Position numbers and translations under genes: made by a program. From Methanohalophilus euhalobius (GTDB lineage Archaea > Halobacteriota > Methanosarcinia > Methanosarcinales > Methanosarcinaceae): 63,642 nucleotides of DNA. The notes beneath the pieces are model-generated. The model saw only the letters and a program-made list of their open reading frames with translations. It searched no databases and was not told the DNA's origin. Each line of letters starts with the position of its first letter. The stretch's first letter is position 1. Positions 63,569 to 63,642 of this stretch are shown here, piece by piece. The stretch lies in NCBI RefSeq assembly GCF_900215215.1, contig NZ_OBDR01000011.1, forward strand, positions 1-63,642. The letters are read 5' to 3'.

Positions 63569-63642
63569 TTAATTTGTTTCAAGCCATTTGTCCCTGGCGA
63601 TTTTGGCCTGCTTAAGAATTCTTTTTAGTAAAGCCACACCAA
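63569..63642 (-). CDS. C-terminal end of a gene outside the window
   Basis: The frame GVALLKRILKQAKIARDKWLETN followed by TAA runs off the right edge. It looks like an amphipathic C-terminal helix. Nothing can be said of the product. Confidence 0.35.
   Translation of the reverse strand, partial: GVALLKRILKQAKIARDKWLETN

Overview
The window looks like chromosomal DNA of a methanogenic archaeon of the Methanosarcinaceae, probably a halophilic methylotroph close to Methanohalophilus; the genus is a guess. The evidence is a proteasome-activating nucleotidase, archaeal tRNAs preceded by TATA boxes, TIGR00304/DUF131 membrane proteins, DUF1638, DUF2206 and MTH865-like proteins, iron-sulfur flavoproteins, a PGF-CTERM surface protein and an Agl-type glycosylation cluster. 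An in-frame TAG inside an otherwise complete uvrB fits an organism that decodes UAG as pyrrolysine.

Region 1 (1-17765) is an accessory island. It begins in the right end of an insertion sequence (IS) that has cut an epimerase gene and ends at a second, internally deleted copy of the same IS in the same orientation. It holds a 1609-aa DUF1998 (YprA/DruE-like) helicase with a 1059-aa partner, a TPR protein that seems to carry an LSm-like and a cold-shock-like domain, and a three-gene operon of a coiled-coil protein and two P-loop ATPases. The helicase pair recalls Druantia type III; the whole set may be an undescribed defence system.

Region 2 (18037-24059) is mostly housekeeping: tRNA-Glu, PAN, a winged-helix protein, two DUF131 proteins, uvrB, tRNA-Gly, an AlkD/SOUL gene ruin and tRNA-Leu. 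Region 3 (24317-31440) is a redox and regulatory block: two iron-sulfur flavoproteins, a flavodoxin, a ferredoxin-type reductase, an MTH865-like protein, a small CxxC protein, NrtS, DUF1638 and a winged-helix regulator. Two of these genes share a nearly identical 26-bp promoter. Region 4 (31531-35531) is a graveyard of truncated genes (regulator, sugar dehydrogenase, phage-like, wecB) around a zeta-type toxin-antitoxin pair.

Region 5 (35666-54342) is for surface polysaccharide or N-glycan synthesis: epimerase, ManC, a Wzx-like flippase, an IS1634-type element, then an operon on the minus strand of GT2, WecB, two epimerases, five GT4 glycosyltransferases, a methyltransferase and a DUF2206 membrane protein. 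Region 6 (54561-63642) has a large surface protein that has lost its N-terminus, a PGF-CTERM partner, another epimerase with a deleted duplicate, and small toxin-antitoxin-like genes, some broken.

The most striking unexplained structure is a fixed 46-bp double-hairpin element present three times, each time inside a different transposase gene, with compensatory base changes between copies.
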